A stretch of DNA of 55,000 nt from Chromera velia. Its lineage: Eukaryota > Sar > Chromeraceae. The first letter of the stretch is position 1. Each line of letters begins with the position of its first letter. Made by a program: the position numbers and the translations under genes. Location: NCBI GenBank assembly GCA_018398765.1, contig JAHBMJ010004247.1:1-55000 (forward strand), written 5' to 3'. A model generated the notes under the pieces. That model did not search any database. It was not told where the DNA came from and saw nothing but the letters and a program-made list of their open reading frames with translations. Shown one piece after another: positions 10,409 through 20,401 of the stretch.

Positions 10409-12039
10409 CTGAAGAGACAACTCAAACGCAAGCACAGCGTTATTGCAACGGAACAAGAAGATATACAAGACCCGGGAGCATGCGACGTCACGGTCCACAT
10501 CAAGCTACAGACGTCGACCAAATGGTTAAAACCAATAACACCACCAAAAGAAGACTCACACGCGGGCGGAATCGGAAATAATCGGAAGCTCGAGGTGGTG
10601 TACGCGAGAATTTCAAATAGGGGACGGCGGCATGGTAGGACCGACGGCCGGTGGACCGACTATACAGCGGCCAGCCGACGCGTGCGCGTGTATGCATGCA
10701 AAGGCTGAGAATTCTCAACAACAGTTGTTTGAAAAGCCGATGATCGGTCGATCAACCTACTGTCGGTTTGCCTACAACCACTTCCTTTCTGGCAAGCACA
10801 AAGAAGACGCCCGCTTGGTTTACATCATAAAGCTCACAAAGAAGATCTTCTACTACTTTTTTCTGGTATGGAGCCACTCTTTCTGGCATGGAGCCACTTC
10901 TGAGAAGTGTTGTTTCGGAGAAGTCTTAGGAGAAGTCTCCTCTTTCCACTCTCAGACACCGTGGCAAAGGCCAGCAAGCGCGAAGAGATTCTGTGAGAAC
11001 GTCTAAAAAACAATGAAAAGCGTCTACATACACCACCGTCCGGAGTTTATCCAAGCTGTACAACAGCCTCAGGAGTGGCGTCATCCTCTGTGACACACTA
11101 ACATCGAGAAGATCTACACCATGCATTTGATACCAACTACATTGAAACGCTCGAGGCTGAAACCTTGAACGATCTCGCACAACCTGGTCCATGCGCTATG
11201 GTGGAAAAGTAACCACCTGGAGTGATCAGTATGATTTCTGTTGATGCTCTCCCACCAGCTTTGAGATCCACTACCATCATGAACCTTTATTCAACCCCAA
11301 CGACACCGTGGAAGCCTTCGGCAGTGGAGCTGATAACTTTCAACCTAGCTCTCAACTGCAACGGCAGTATTTGAACTGACGACGTTGAGCTATGTAGCAA
11401 CAAAACTGGTAACCAGCTTGTTCACTGAAATCACTTCCGCCTCTTTTCAGCAACAGCCCCAACTGCTTTCAGCAAAGGCGACCGGAGAGAGAGAGCTTAA
11501 AGGCAAAGACTCTAGGCAAAGACTCCTTCAATCGGCACCTTACCATAACTCAATCGAAGACACGGGTGCTGTTTTGGATGCTCTAGATGTCTCCAATGTC
11601 CCGTCACCGACCTCTCACACATGAGCCTCAAATCGACTTGCCCGTCTCCTCCCTGAACGACGTCAACTGAGGCGGCCACACCGGGCCACACTGTCGATGG
11701 ACCAGATCATCTAATCGGAGCACCTTCCATAACTTCTTGTCAAGCGGAACGAACAACCTGGAACGCTCCGGACTGCCTTCCACTGGTTTTTGTATGACAA
11801 AAGCCCCAAGTCTCCGCGCTCACTTAAATCATCTCTGCATACTTACACCTTCAACAAACTCGGGTTTGCATAGCACTGCTCGATGCTTAGAAATGCGTTC
11901 AGGTTTTTAAGCAAAGGGGACGTGTTATGCAACAATATTGTGATGTTGACAGACTGTGTCACTCTGGATTTTACATGCAAAGCATGTGCGCGTGAGACAT
12001 CTAAACCATCATGGAAAATGGTCTTAAGCAAGGGGGGCG
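10409..12039. other. Degenerate region before the right chromovirus LTR
   Basis: No intact gene was found. On the + strand at about 11340-12030 a mostly open frame contains EDTGAVLDALDVSN, faintly like a retropepsin DTG motif, and could be leftover element coding sequence. Two similar polypurine-then-TGTTAT motifs occur, at about 11908-11935 (AAGCAAAGGGGACGTGTTATGC) and 12024-12046. The second directly precedes the right LTR. Confidence 0.35.
12024..12039 (+). other. Polypurine tract before the right LTR
   Basis: A purine-rich run (AAGCAAGGGGGGCG) ends immediately before the TGTTAT start of the right LTR, as expected for plus-strand priming. A near copy of the tract plus LTR start lies about 115 bp upstream. 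Confidence 0.5.
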
Positions 12040-13336
12040 TGTTATATGGAACTTGAACCGTCGATAACCGTTGGACAGGAAAGTGTAATAAGAAGCGTTC
12101 TAACAAGCTCTAATAGTAATAGTTTTATCATGGTATAATATTGAAGGAAGAATCTGGATTAAAGTATTGAAGTAGAAGTATAGTACCACTATGACTTGTC
12201 TAATGAAAAACGCCTCCATAGCATGGTGGTTAGTATGTGGGACTCGTAAAGAGAAGGTCTCCGGTATAGGGGTCTAGATATGGGGGGGGGGTTGGCGTAG
12301 TATATAGAGACGTGCGTAGGGGCTACGCCTTAAGGGCGTTGCATATAAAGGCATTTTGCCATAGGGGCAATGCCCCTAGGGTGTTGTGTTAAATATACAA
12401 GGTCTTAGACAGGCTACACCTTTTTATTGACAAAAAATTGAGCTAAACTCACAAATAATCATATTGTACTAGTCAGATTCAGCCGAATCTAGCCAATTTA
12501 CATCAGCCTACGCCCTTTAATATATCATATAAAATCTAGTCGTTATAGATTAAAATCAAACATGATTCATTCATTCTTGTCTGTTATGGAAGAAGGTCTT
12601 TATCCTAGGTCTTTATTAGCATACATATCTGAATAAAAGGGCTTTTAAACGCTTGTGCATCACCCTGCATAGAAAACGCTGTTCCAACGCCCCTCTACGA
12701 CCTCCTACACCCCTATAGGGGCGTTGTATATAGCCGTCGGCCCCCCCCCCCCCNCCGAGGTGCTATATACACGCAAAGCCGATAACGCCCCTTCATAGGG
12801 TGTTGTGATAGCAATTCTAGACCCCTATTCTCCGGTTCGATTCCAGGCTAGATGCTTTTTGACCTGTACAAAAAGGGAGATATGAGAAACAATCCGTCAT
12901 GCATATAGCTCCAAATGACTCTTTTGACCGACCATCGGTACAGATCTATGTAAGATGACCAATCGTCGGTTGCAAAGGCGCATCCTGACCGACGATCGGT
13001 TGTAGGCATATAATTTCAGAATCAAACAGCAAAAGTTTGAAATGTTGAGACTCAGAGAAAACATTATGAATGATTGGAACTCAACTCGAACTCTCAGAAG
13101 TGAAGTGATTTGAACAAACGTTGACTCGAACTTTTAGAGACGACTCTGCATACCAATATAACCAACTGATAGCTACTCTTAATACCCTTCAGTCCTCAAC
13201 GTTTAGGTGCCTTCTAGCCCAGTCAGTCAATCAGTACTGACCGCCCTACTTCTACTAAAGCTAGCTATCCACCTCTACGTCCACACCCCCACGTCTGTTC
13301 CTCTTTGACACAAAGTTGAACGAGGTCAACAGATCA
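12040..13336 (+). mobile_element. Right LTR of chromovirus, split by a MITE
   Basis: This matches the left LTR (547-1274) along its whole length apart from a 563-bp insertion at 12266-12828. It keeps the tRNA-like segment, the three ACCGAnnATCGGT motifs and the terminal AACAGATCA. The bracket makes the whole element about 12.8 kb long including nested DNA. Confidence 0.8.
12266..12828. mobile_element. hAT-like MITE, 563 bp
   Basis: It has perfect 13-bp terminal inverted repeats (ATAGGGGTCTAGA and its complement). It is flanked by an exact 8-bp target duplication, TCTCCGGT, at 12258-12265 and 12829-12836. Eight-base duplications and TAGGG-type ends are typical of the hAT superfamily. It has no coding capacity, so it would need a transposase in trans. 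One base (12754) is undetermined in a poly-C run. A related, split copy lies at 39267-39564 plus 43735-43866. Confidence 0.85.
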
Positions 13337-14163
13337 ATTCCCTTCTCTTTTTCTATCTCTCTCAATCTTATCTATCATCCTGAGCCACTCTCCTTCGTTT
13401 GGCGGGATATGTAGAATCGGTCTACTTTCCATGCTATTATATCTGCCTGCCCCACCCTGTTTTTCTCTCCTTTCATGCCCTAGTTTATGCCCCCAATGTC
13501 CCTTTTTACCCCCGGCCTCACTGAGTCTCACCTCAACTCGATCTGCTGCCTGCTTGGTGCCCTCATTTCCTTTTTTGAATCACTGTAGTAGCTACCTTGA
13601 GCAGCTCCAGCATTGCGACTGGGGGTCTTTCTGGGATGGAACGCACGTCCACCCCTGCTTTCTTCATATAATTAAGCAATAAGCCTACTCCTCACCTCTC
13701 CTGCGCTGAGCTCGGTACCACCGTCCTTCATTGCAAACTGCTTCATTTGACTGAGCAATTCATCTGCTCCCTCTGCTATGTACCTGTCCTATTCATCTGT
13801 CTCATTCAGAATCTGTGCACAGAGCTCAGCTCAGGCGACCTGATAATATTTGTATTCAGGAAGCGAGAGCGGGTCGCGCTCCCCAGATAGGGCTGCCCTC
13901 CCGACCTCTTCTCCCCCACCCTTTCCCCTTGGCACTCTCCTTGCCAAGACGTGAGTCGTAACTCGCGGGCCTATCATTTTATCCTTCCAAGGCCTCCCCG
14001 GCCCTCTCCTAACCTTGGATGGTGACGGTCTGTCTCCCTCCTCCGCAATGCCATCCTCTGCCTGCTGTTGCTGCTGTTTCGGACTTGAAGCTCGCTTCTT
14101 TCCCCCCGTCCCCTACTGGCTAGTACTGATGCCAAACGATGAGAGCTGGACAAAACCCCCCCT
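13337..14163 (-). pseudogene. Degraded coding-like fragment, unknown
   Basis: This stretch is pyrimidine-rich on the + strand and reads on the - strand as charged, lysine/arginine/glutamate-rich protein in shifting frames. One open block is at 13531-13334 (ending IDKIERDRKREGN). A glutamine run is encoded near 14060. Its texture is like the N-terminal ORFs of the LINE and PLE in this window, so a retroelement ORF1 remnant is possible. No domain was recognised. Confidence 0.35.
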
Positions 14164-14178
14164 GGTTGGTATTTGATA

Positions 14179-14256
14179 GGAGTGTCAGACCAAGCCCCAT
14201 CAGACCTGCAGATTTGATTTGAGGTTAAGCCCTACCTCAAATCAAATCAAACCAAA
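14179..14256. repeat. Terminal-like repeat, copy 1
   Basis: A segment starting AGGAGTGTCAGACCAAGCCCCATCAG, with an internal GATTTGAGGTT/AACCTCAAATC stem, recurs at 18652-18739 in the same orientation with a few changes. Related GATTTGAGGTTAA-rich sequence in inverted form occurs at about 16400-16500. These look like ends of one repeat family. Confidence 0.55.
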
Positions 14257-14257
14257 A

Positions 14258-14469
14258 CAGAGTGGACACCAAAGTAGGACTTAGTGGAATTCAAAGTGAC
14301 TTTTAAATTTACTATATTCTAGCTTCATTATAAAGTAAAACTAGGTTGCTTAAAGCAATCTAGAGCCTTTTAAAGCATTTAAAATCGTTACTCCTGTGCA
14401 AATCTGCTCAAATATGCTCAAAAGACTGGTTGATTAGCTAGGATGCACGGTGGGAAAAATTATGATCAC
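14258..14469. repeat. 212-bp inverted repeat, left arm
   Basis: This arm is the reverse complement of 16063-16274 with few mismatches. The pair encloses about 1.6 kb, giving a foldback-type element about 2.0 kb long. Confidence 0.8.
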
Positions 14470-15863
14470 CGTGGCACGTAGAAGTTAGTGAATGTTACCT
14501 GCAAAGAAATACACAGGCACAACACTAATGGATACGCTCAAAAGCAACATTTAGCACCGCCAACCAACTATAAAGAATTGCTTTTTCTGCAAGAGAAACA
14601 GTGTAAGAAAGAGGGCTTCACAGCTAGGCTGGTCAGACCGGACACTGTCAGGAGCCGGTCAGTAGGGGTTGGACAGGATTCCGAAGAACAAAACACAGAG
14701 ATAACATAATTCTTTTTACAAAGAAGTCACACTACACAGTGTAAAAGCTTGCAAATCGTTCTATGTATGTCAATGAGAAACTGTGAAAAAGAAGGACAGG
14801 TCTGTAGGTAGATCCAGATGTTTAGACGGAGACCAGTACAGAATGCCACAAATGAGAAAGGATGAACAAGTAAGGAGCACTTGCATCGGGATAGTATGGA
14901 CCGCTTTCAAAGACTGACACACACACGGAGCAAGTAGAAAACATTCAAATGCATGAAAGCTGAGTGATTGGTCTGGGTGAAAAAATGTTTGGCACGACTG
15001 AGAGCTGTGCAAAGCTTCAGAAGAGGCGGTCAAAAAATGGAGGCTCCAGCAGACTCTCCATCAACCCTCTCTCAGTGACCTCCCTTGTGCGCTTCTGTCA
15101 AGCTCCTAGCAGAACAAAGAAGCTGGATGCTAAGTAAATCATCATGCAAAGCGAGAAAGCAAGCCGCGCTTCCTTAACTGACCTGCAGGTGTCCCCAAGT
15201 CTCCGTCCACCAACACCTGCAAACACGGAGGGATGGGCGTTCACGCTTTATGCAGTCAAGAGAGCACTTTTGTCTAGCTCATTCTACGCGCACAAGGTTC
15301 TAAGAAAAAGACCAAGAGCTTAAGAAGCAGCGGGTCTGGACAGGCTGACCTGGGGGTTAACTGCGGGGCTCCCAAGACTGTGACCCGCAAGGAAAGAGTA
15401 AGGAGAGCGATGAGGGCAGCAGTACTTTAACATCTAGATAAGGCTGGCAGCCCTTCCCCGCTTGAACAAGAGGAGCAGCAGCAAGCAGGAAGACGTTGAA
15501 AGCAAGATCAAGACGGCTGGTCTCCACTGGACCCACCTGCAAGCTCCACTTCGTGCCGACCCGAGGTAACCCAGCAACTGTTGTTACAGCCGTCTCCTCC
15601 AGAGCCCCGAAAGTGCACTCCTGAAAAAAAAGTCAAAACCGAGAAAACGCTCTGTCAAATATCTTCTTAAACCATCAGAAGACATCTGACAGAGCGTTTT
15701 TTGTACAACATTTCTGTGGGAAAAGTCTGTTTGCTCAGAGGTTTAGAACTCCGCAGTTTCAAACCTGTGGACCGTCAAGACGGACAAGAGACTTCAGACC
15801 CGATTATCGGCCAACAGAGGCAAAGTCGGCTGCGTGCGTCGAAGGGGCAGGGTGCCGCCCCCC
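14470..15863. other. Interior of foldback element
   Basis: No coding region was recognised. It includes a small hairpin at 15644-15700 and leads into a large hairpin at 15864-16063. Short open frames show no domain. Confidence 0.4.
15644..15700. repeat. Short perfect-like hairpin
   Basis: Arms AAAACGCTCTGTCA.AT.TCTTCT and its complement are separated by about 9 bases. The stem is about 24 bp with one or two mismatches. It could fold in RNA as a precursor-like stem, but no function is implied. Confidence 0.55.
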
Positions 15864-16063
15864 CCTCTGGCCCCGTGGCGGCGCCTCTCAGACCCACGAT
15901 AAGCCCATGTCTGGACCTGGCGGTGGGGGGGTTTGACCCCCCTGGCCCAAGGTTTAGAAGTGCGGACTTCTAAACCTTAGGCCAGGGGGGGGGGGTGTCC
16001 GACCCGCCAGGTCTAGACATGGGCTTATCGTGGGTCTGGGAGGCGCCGCCACGGGGCCAGAGG
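15864..16063. repeat. 200-bp near-perfect palindrome
   Basis: Two arms of about 98 bp are almost exact reverse complements around the centre AGAAGTGCGGACTTCT at about 15956-15971. Arms are GC-rich, with poly-G/poly-C runs of slightly different length. The right end abuts the right arm of the larger inverted repeat. Confidence 0.85.
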
Positions 16064-16274
16064 TGATCATAATTTTTCCTACCATGCACCCTAGCTAATC
16101 AACCAGTCTTTTGAGCATATTTGAGCAGATTCGCACAGGAGTAACGATTTTAAATGCTTTAAAAGGCTCTAGATTGCTTTAAGCAACCTAGTTTTACTTT
16201 ATAATGAAGCTAGAATACAGTAAATTTAAAAGTCACTTTGAATTCCACTAAGTCCTACTTTAGAGTCCACTCTG
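16063..16274. repeat. 212-bp inverted repeat, right arm
   Basis: Partner of 14258-14469, equal in length. Its inner edge begins GTGATCATAATTTTTCC directly after the 200-bp palindrome. Confidence 0.8.
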
Positions 16275-16666
16275 TTCCAAACCTAGCCACTATCTTAAAT
16301 ATAAAATTAATATGTTAATTCAAGCTTTTTATTCTTAAAGTTTTAAAACTAAAGAAGTTTTAAAGTTTAAAGTCTGTGGTCAGTCTAAGACTAGTGACTA
16401 TGCAGGTTTGATTTAATAGATTTGAATTTGATTTGATTTGAATCATTTGATTTGAGGTTAAGGCTCTAGAATTGCAAATCTAGGCGGATTTGAGGTTAAA
16501 TTTGATGTTAAACTTCATAAGTTCCCTAATAATGAGGCTAACATGCGAGCTCTCTTAGTTTTTACCAATAACAACTCACAATTTTAAGTTTTTGACTGTT
16601 TTTGAAGAAATGATTCAATTTGAAACAACTTTGAAGCATTTTTTTTATAAAAATGGTCGAACACTT

Positions 16667-18110
16667 CCCTATTGCATTTGGAAGTAATTAGAACAATTAG
16701 AATGCCCAATTCGAAATTTAGAATCCCAAATTCCCAATTCAGAGCAATTTGGAAACATTTTTTTCTATGTGGAAAACTTAGTTTGTTCCTAGCATCTGGC
16801 CTATACGTCTTTTGTCTCTTCCTTCTGTCCTTGTTACTGCTCTCACTGCTAGCTCTCTCTCTCATGTACTCTTATGTGACCTCATACTTGACACTCCTCT
16901 GTCCGAATGCCTTTTTCGGCATTTACTAAGTACTTCCTATCCCTCAGTCATGACCAACGCACTGCCTACTCCTCCTTCCTCCCAGCCCTCCCCTTACACT
17001 CCTCTGGTCCCCCAAATGCACGTGCTTGCCGCTTTCAGGTGGGCAATCTGCAGTCGGGCTCGGATCCGGCCGCATGTCTTGCTCACATGTTGCCCCCATT
17101 TCTCACTTAATCGCTCTGCCACCCTCTTCAAGAACATCTTTGCCTCCCCTTCCTTCGTCCCGTCGACCGTGCTCACGAGTGGGGTGAAGTTGCACCCTCT
17201 GTCTGCACTTGTCTGCCCATGTTTCCTCTTCTTTTCTTCTGCTGCTGCTTTGAGGGCTTGAGTCCAGGTCACCTTCTCCCTCGAGGCGGCGTGTGGGTTT
17301 ATCATCCTGGTATCGAAAATTACCAGCCTCTGTAGAGCATAGGCCCCCCAGACTTGGAAGTCTCCTCTTAGCGCTGGACATCCCTGCACCTCCTCTTCCT
17401 CCCTATGTGTGGAAAACTTAGTGAATATACAAAGCAGTATTTTTGTGCATAAATATTTTAAAACTCAAAGATTTCAAATTTGAACACCAATTAGCTTTAC
17501 ATAAACATTAAACCTTAAAAAAAATACAATTCAAAATTTGGATTTCCAATTGGAAATCCAATTTTCTAATTGAAAATCACATACGTTTTTAATTGGAAAT
17601 TTTCCAATTGAAATCCAATTGGAACCAATTAAAAACATATTTTTTTAATGTCAAAAACTTTGTTTACGGACTTCTTGTAGTGCCTAGAGAGTAGTCAAAT
17701 AGTGTTAAACCTTTGTATAAACATAGTTTTATCTAGAGTTTTATTTTAAACAATAAATTAAAGAAGAAAAAAATAATTGGAAATTGGATTTCCAATTAGA
17801 ATCCAATTCATTTCCCAATTAAAAATGTATGTGATTTTCAATTAGAAAATTGGATTTCCAATTGGAAATGCAAATTTCTAATTATATTTTTTTTAGGTAT
17901 AGTGTTTATGTAAAGCTAATTGGTGTTCAGATTTGAAATTTTGAAGTTTTAAAATATTTATACACAAAAATACAGCTTTGTACACTAAGTTTTCTACATA
18001 GAAAAAAATGTTTCCAAAATATTTCCAAATTGCTCCGAATTGGGAATTTAGGATTCTAAATTCCCAATTGGGCATTCCAATTATCCTAATTACTCCCAAA
18101 TGCAATAGGG
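16667..18110. mobile_element. Palindromic TIR element, interrupted
   Basis: Ends read CCCTATTGCATTTGG and CCAAATGCAATAGGG. The arms are long inverted repeats: 16667-16781 plus 17422-17680 pair with about 17760-18110. The left arm is split by a 626-bp insertion at 16782-17407. There is little non-palindromic centre and no coding sequence, so it is a non-autonomous foldback or MITE-type element. AATTGG-type short repeats fill the inner arms. Confidence 0.75.
16782..17407 (-). mobile_element. 5'-truncated LINE-like pol fragment
   Basis: On the - strand from 17389 a 131-codon frame reads [20 protein letters not shown], then [31 protein letters not shown] and a final [12 protein letters not shown]. 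This resembles the conserved tail that follows the RT in some LINE-like retrotransposon proteins, as I know it from the family. It is flanked by a 14-bp target duplication, TGTGGAAAACTTAG, at 16768-16781 and 17408-17421, consistent with target-primed insertion of a truncated copy. There is no poly-A tail. Confidence 0.6.
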
Positions 18111-18920
18111 TTTATTTTGTTAAGATGATTGAGGGTTTTGTTATATATGCCGCATCCCCATATATGAGGGGCGGATCTAGCCTAGTTTGTCGATTTGTTT
18201 AGTCCTACAACCAAAAGTGTCGAAAACAGACGTGACTTCGATCACTTAATACAGCTGATCAATTGTGGCTTCACAACAGGGTAGACCGGGGTAGACAAAC
18301 AAAAGAGAGAGAAAAAAAATAGAGGGGGATGCAAGGCAAAACCTTCATGACACTTCAGTTCTTTCATTGAAAAAGGCTACCCCACACATCTTCTATCCCT
18401 TCAAAAAACTCCTGCTTAAAACACCCTATCAAAACTCTTTCTTAAAACATATACAGTTCCCAAAACTTTTCCAAATGATTCTCCTTTTTGAAAAACTTTC
18501 ATTTATTTGCCCGTTAAGATGTGTTTTTATTTGTTATACGTTAAAGTCGCCTTTGTAATAACTAAAACGAAACATCTGGGGGGCGGAGCCTCCCAGGGCA
18601 GAGATTTGAGGTTAAAAGTCAAATTTGAGGTGGATTTGATATAAATTTGCTAGGGGTGTCAGAGCAAGCCCCATCAGACGTGCAGATTTGATTTAAGGTT
18701 ATAAGTACAACCTCAAATCAAATCAAATCAAATTAAACCTGATCACTAGGTCCTCGGCGCCGGCTAAAAAAAAAAAAAATCTCCCTAGACAGTCTACTCT
18801 TTTTTTTTTTTCTTATTCAGTCAAACAACTGTTGTTCAACTGTTGCACAAGTGTTGTTTGTGTGTTGCACAACTGTTGTTAAGTGTTGTTTAGGGTCAAA
18901 AAGTAAAAAAAAAAAATCTC
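18111..18920. repeat. Repeat-rich stretch left of the Copia element
   Basis: No gene was recognised. It holds the second copy of the AGGGGTGTCAGAGCAAGCCCC repeat (18652-18739). It also holds a cluster of CAACTGTTG-type repeats (about 18825-18895) and two A-run/ATCTCCC units, at about 18765-18785 and 18905-18922. The second unit is where the Copia element inserted. Confidence 0.5.
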
Positions 18921-18925
18921 CCGAA

Positions 18926-19162
18926 TGTAGAATAAGTAATAAACTGAGGGCATAAGATTCTATACAAAAAGTCTGTCACACAGAAGAGACAAGGAACGAT
19001 CTCCTCTCAATGGTTTTTAACCATCGAAACAGGCCAATCGGTGAGAGATTGGCATGCTTTCACACAATTTGTCATCCATGTATTTACATGCATTGCAGTC
19101 CGTAAAGGCGCTGGACCCGGGCCGAGCAGACGCGTGCCGGCCGCAGGATAATCGATCTGACA
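18926..19162 (-). mobile_element. 3' LTR of Ty1/Copia element (237 bp)
   Basis: This is a 237-bp direct repeat, TGTAGAATAAG...GATCTGACA, matching 30947-31183 in length and nearly in sequence. The element reads on the - strand, so this left copy is the 3' LTR. The flanks CCGAA (18921-18925) and CCGAG (31184-31188) fit a 5-bp target duplication with one later change. Confidence 0.9.
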
Positions 19163-19429
19163 ATCACCGCCCATGAATCATATATGTATGCATTCATGCA
19201 AAGATCGATCATCGATCATTCATTCAAACCCTCAAAAACTTCGTCTGTCTATCTGCGTGCTGCGCAGTTGGCACCCAACGTATCTCAGCCTTCAGTTCTC
19301 CCAACATCTCAATCACAAGTTTTAACTTATCTTAGAAACGAGGCTCTAACGCGCACAGTCCACTTCTCAACTGAAAGACAAGAGGCTAGGAGTTAATCAA
19401 GATAACAATAAGAGGATTCACCCCCTAAA

Positions 19430-19943
19430 GAGACTTCACAAAGTCCCTATAGCGGTAAATCTCCTTGCATCCGTCCTTAAAAGCCAACAGCTCTGCAACA
19501 GTGGTGCTGTCAAGCTTTCTCCCCTCTTTCTTCGACCTCCACATGACTGTGTTATCGTAGTCGAGTTGAGTGATGTTACTAGCGAGGGCAAACTCACCTA
19601 CCAACTGAACCTCTATCCCTTTGCGCCCCTATTTCTTGTCTTTGTCATAGGACGCATCGATCCAGCTAAGCAAGACGGGTCTCTCCCCCTTCTTCAACGA
19701 ATGCAGACGGAGGGGATGGACTATTGACTTGGCACAACGGAGCGCTTTGTCAACAGTACGCAGGGACTTATGGGATGGATTTGTGTTGTGTCTGGACAGA
19801 GCAGAAAACAAGAAAAAAAGATGCGGCTGTGACTTCACCATCCATCCAAGCTTTCCCACCTTCTCTTGATGCTCTATCTGCAGGGAAAGATCAATCTCTC
19901 CCTCAGCAATGTCTGCAAAATCTCTGTTAGTCAAATAATGGAG
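19430..19943 (-). pseudogene. Copia RNase H, 3' part of pol
   Basis: From about 19934 downward the frame carries the Copia RT-RNase H connection (KVGKLGWMVKSQP, LSRHNTNPSH, ALRCAKSIVHPLRL). The RNase H start follows, SWIDASYDKDKK with its first Asp, and after a stop near 19630 come NTVMWRSKKEGRKLDSTTVAELLA-type RNase H residues. It is cut off from the rest of pol by the PLE inserted at about 19944-26122. It would degrade template RNA in the virus-like particle. Confidence 0.8.
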
Positions 19944-20283
19944 ATTCTAAAAAATTGATAGTCTCTTCAAACAGCTGAGATCTTATGTTGTCTGTGCACG
20001 AATATGTTGGTAGGAGCACACAGTTAATCTACTATAATCTAGCACAATCCAACAGGCTGCTGTCTGATTCAATTGGAATTTATCGAATACATGCTAATTA
20101 AACGATATACAAAAATGTATGCATGCAAAAAAAAACTTTGGAGACTGAAGCTTCGCATACATGCCGAGCTAAACATTAATAGCTCGAAATCAGCATGCCA
20201 ATTAATCGCAGTATTACGTCGATCCTTGCAAGCCGATGGATAGACTGTAGGTATGATTAGAGAACACACGTAGTGTCCCGCGC
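19944..20283 (-). repeat. PLE terminal direct repeat, 3' copy
   Basis: About 340 bp, beginning ATAATGGAGATTCTA and ending near TCCCG, repeated in the same orientation at 25779-26122. PLEs often carry such direct terminal repeats from tandem or partial copies. It contains a 6-bp-plus hairpin (GAGCTA...TAGCTC) near 20170-20190, conserved in both copies. Confidence 0.8.
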
Positions 20284-20401
20284 ACGACGCCCCTCCGTAT
20301 CTATACCGCTGTCTTTTGTCTATCGCTGACGGTTCTCAGGTGCACTTGCGGAAGCAAACGACAACAAAAGGCTGTAACATTGGAAATCAGTCATATGTAG
20401 A

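Noticed and set aside
11570-11610. Retropepsin in the EDTGAVLDALDVSN frame
   Set aside because: Only a DTG-like triplet is present, without the flanking hydrophobic pattern or a second motif.
18825-18895. CRISPR-like array of CAACTGTTG repeats
   Set aside because: Repeats are too short and irregular and have no spacers; the genome is eukaryotic.
20100-20283. Hammerhead ribozyme in the PLE repeat
   Set aside because: CUGAAG and GAAA occur, but not in the order and spacing of a hammerhead core, and A9 is not conserved.
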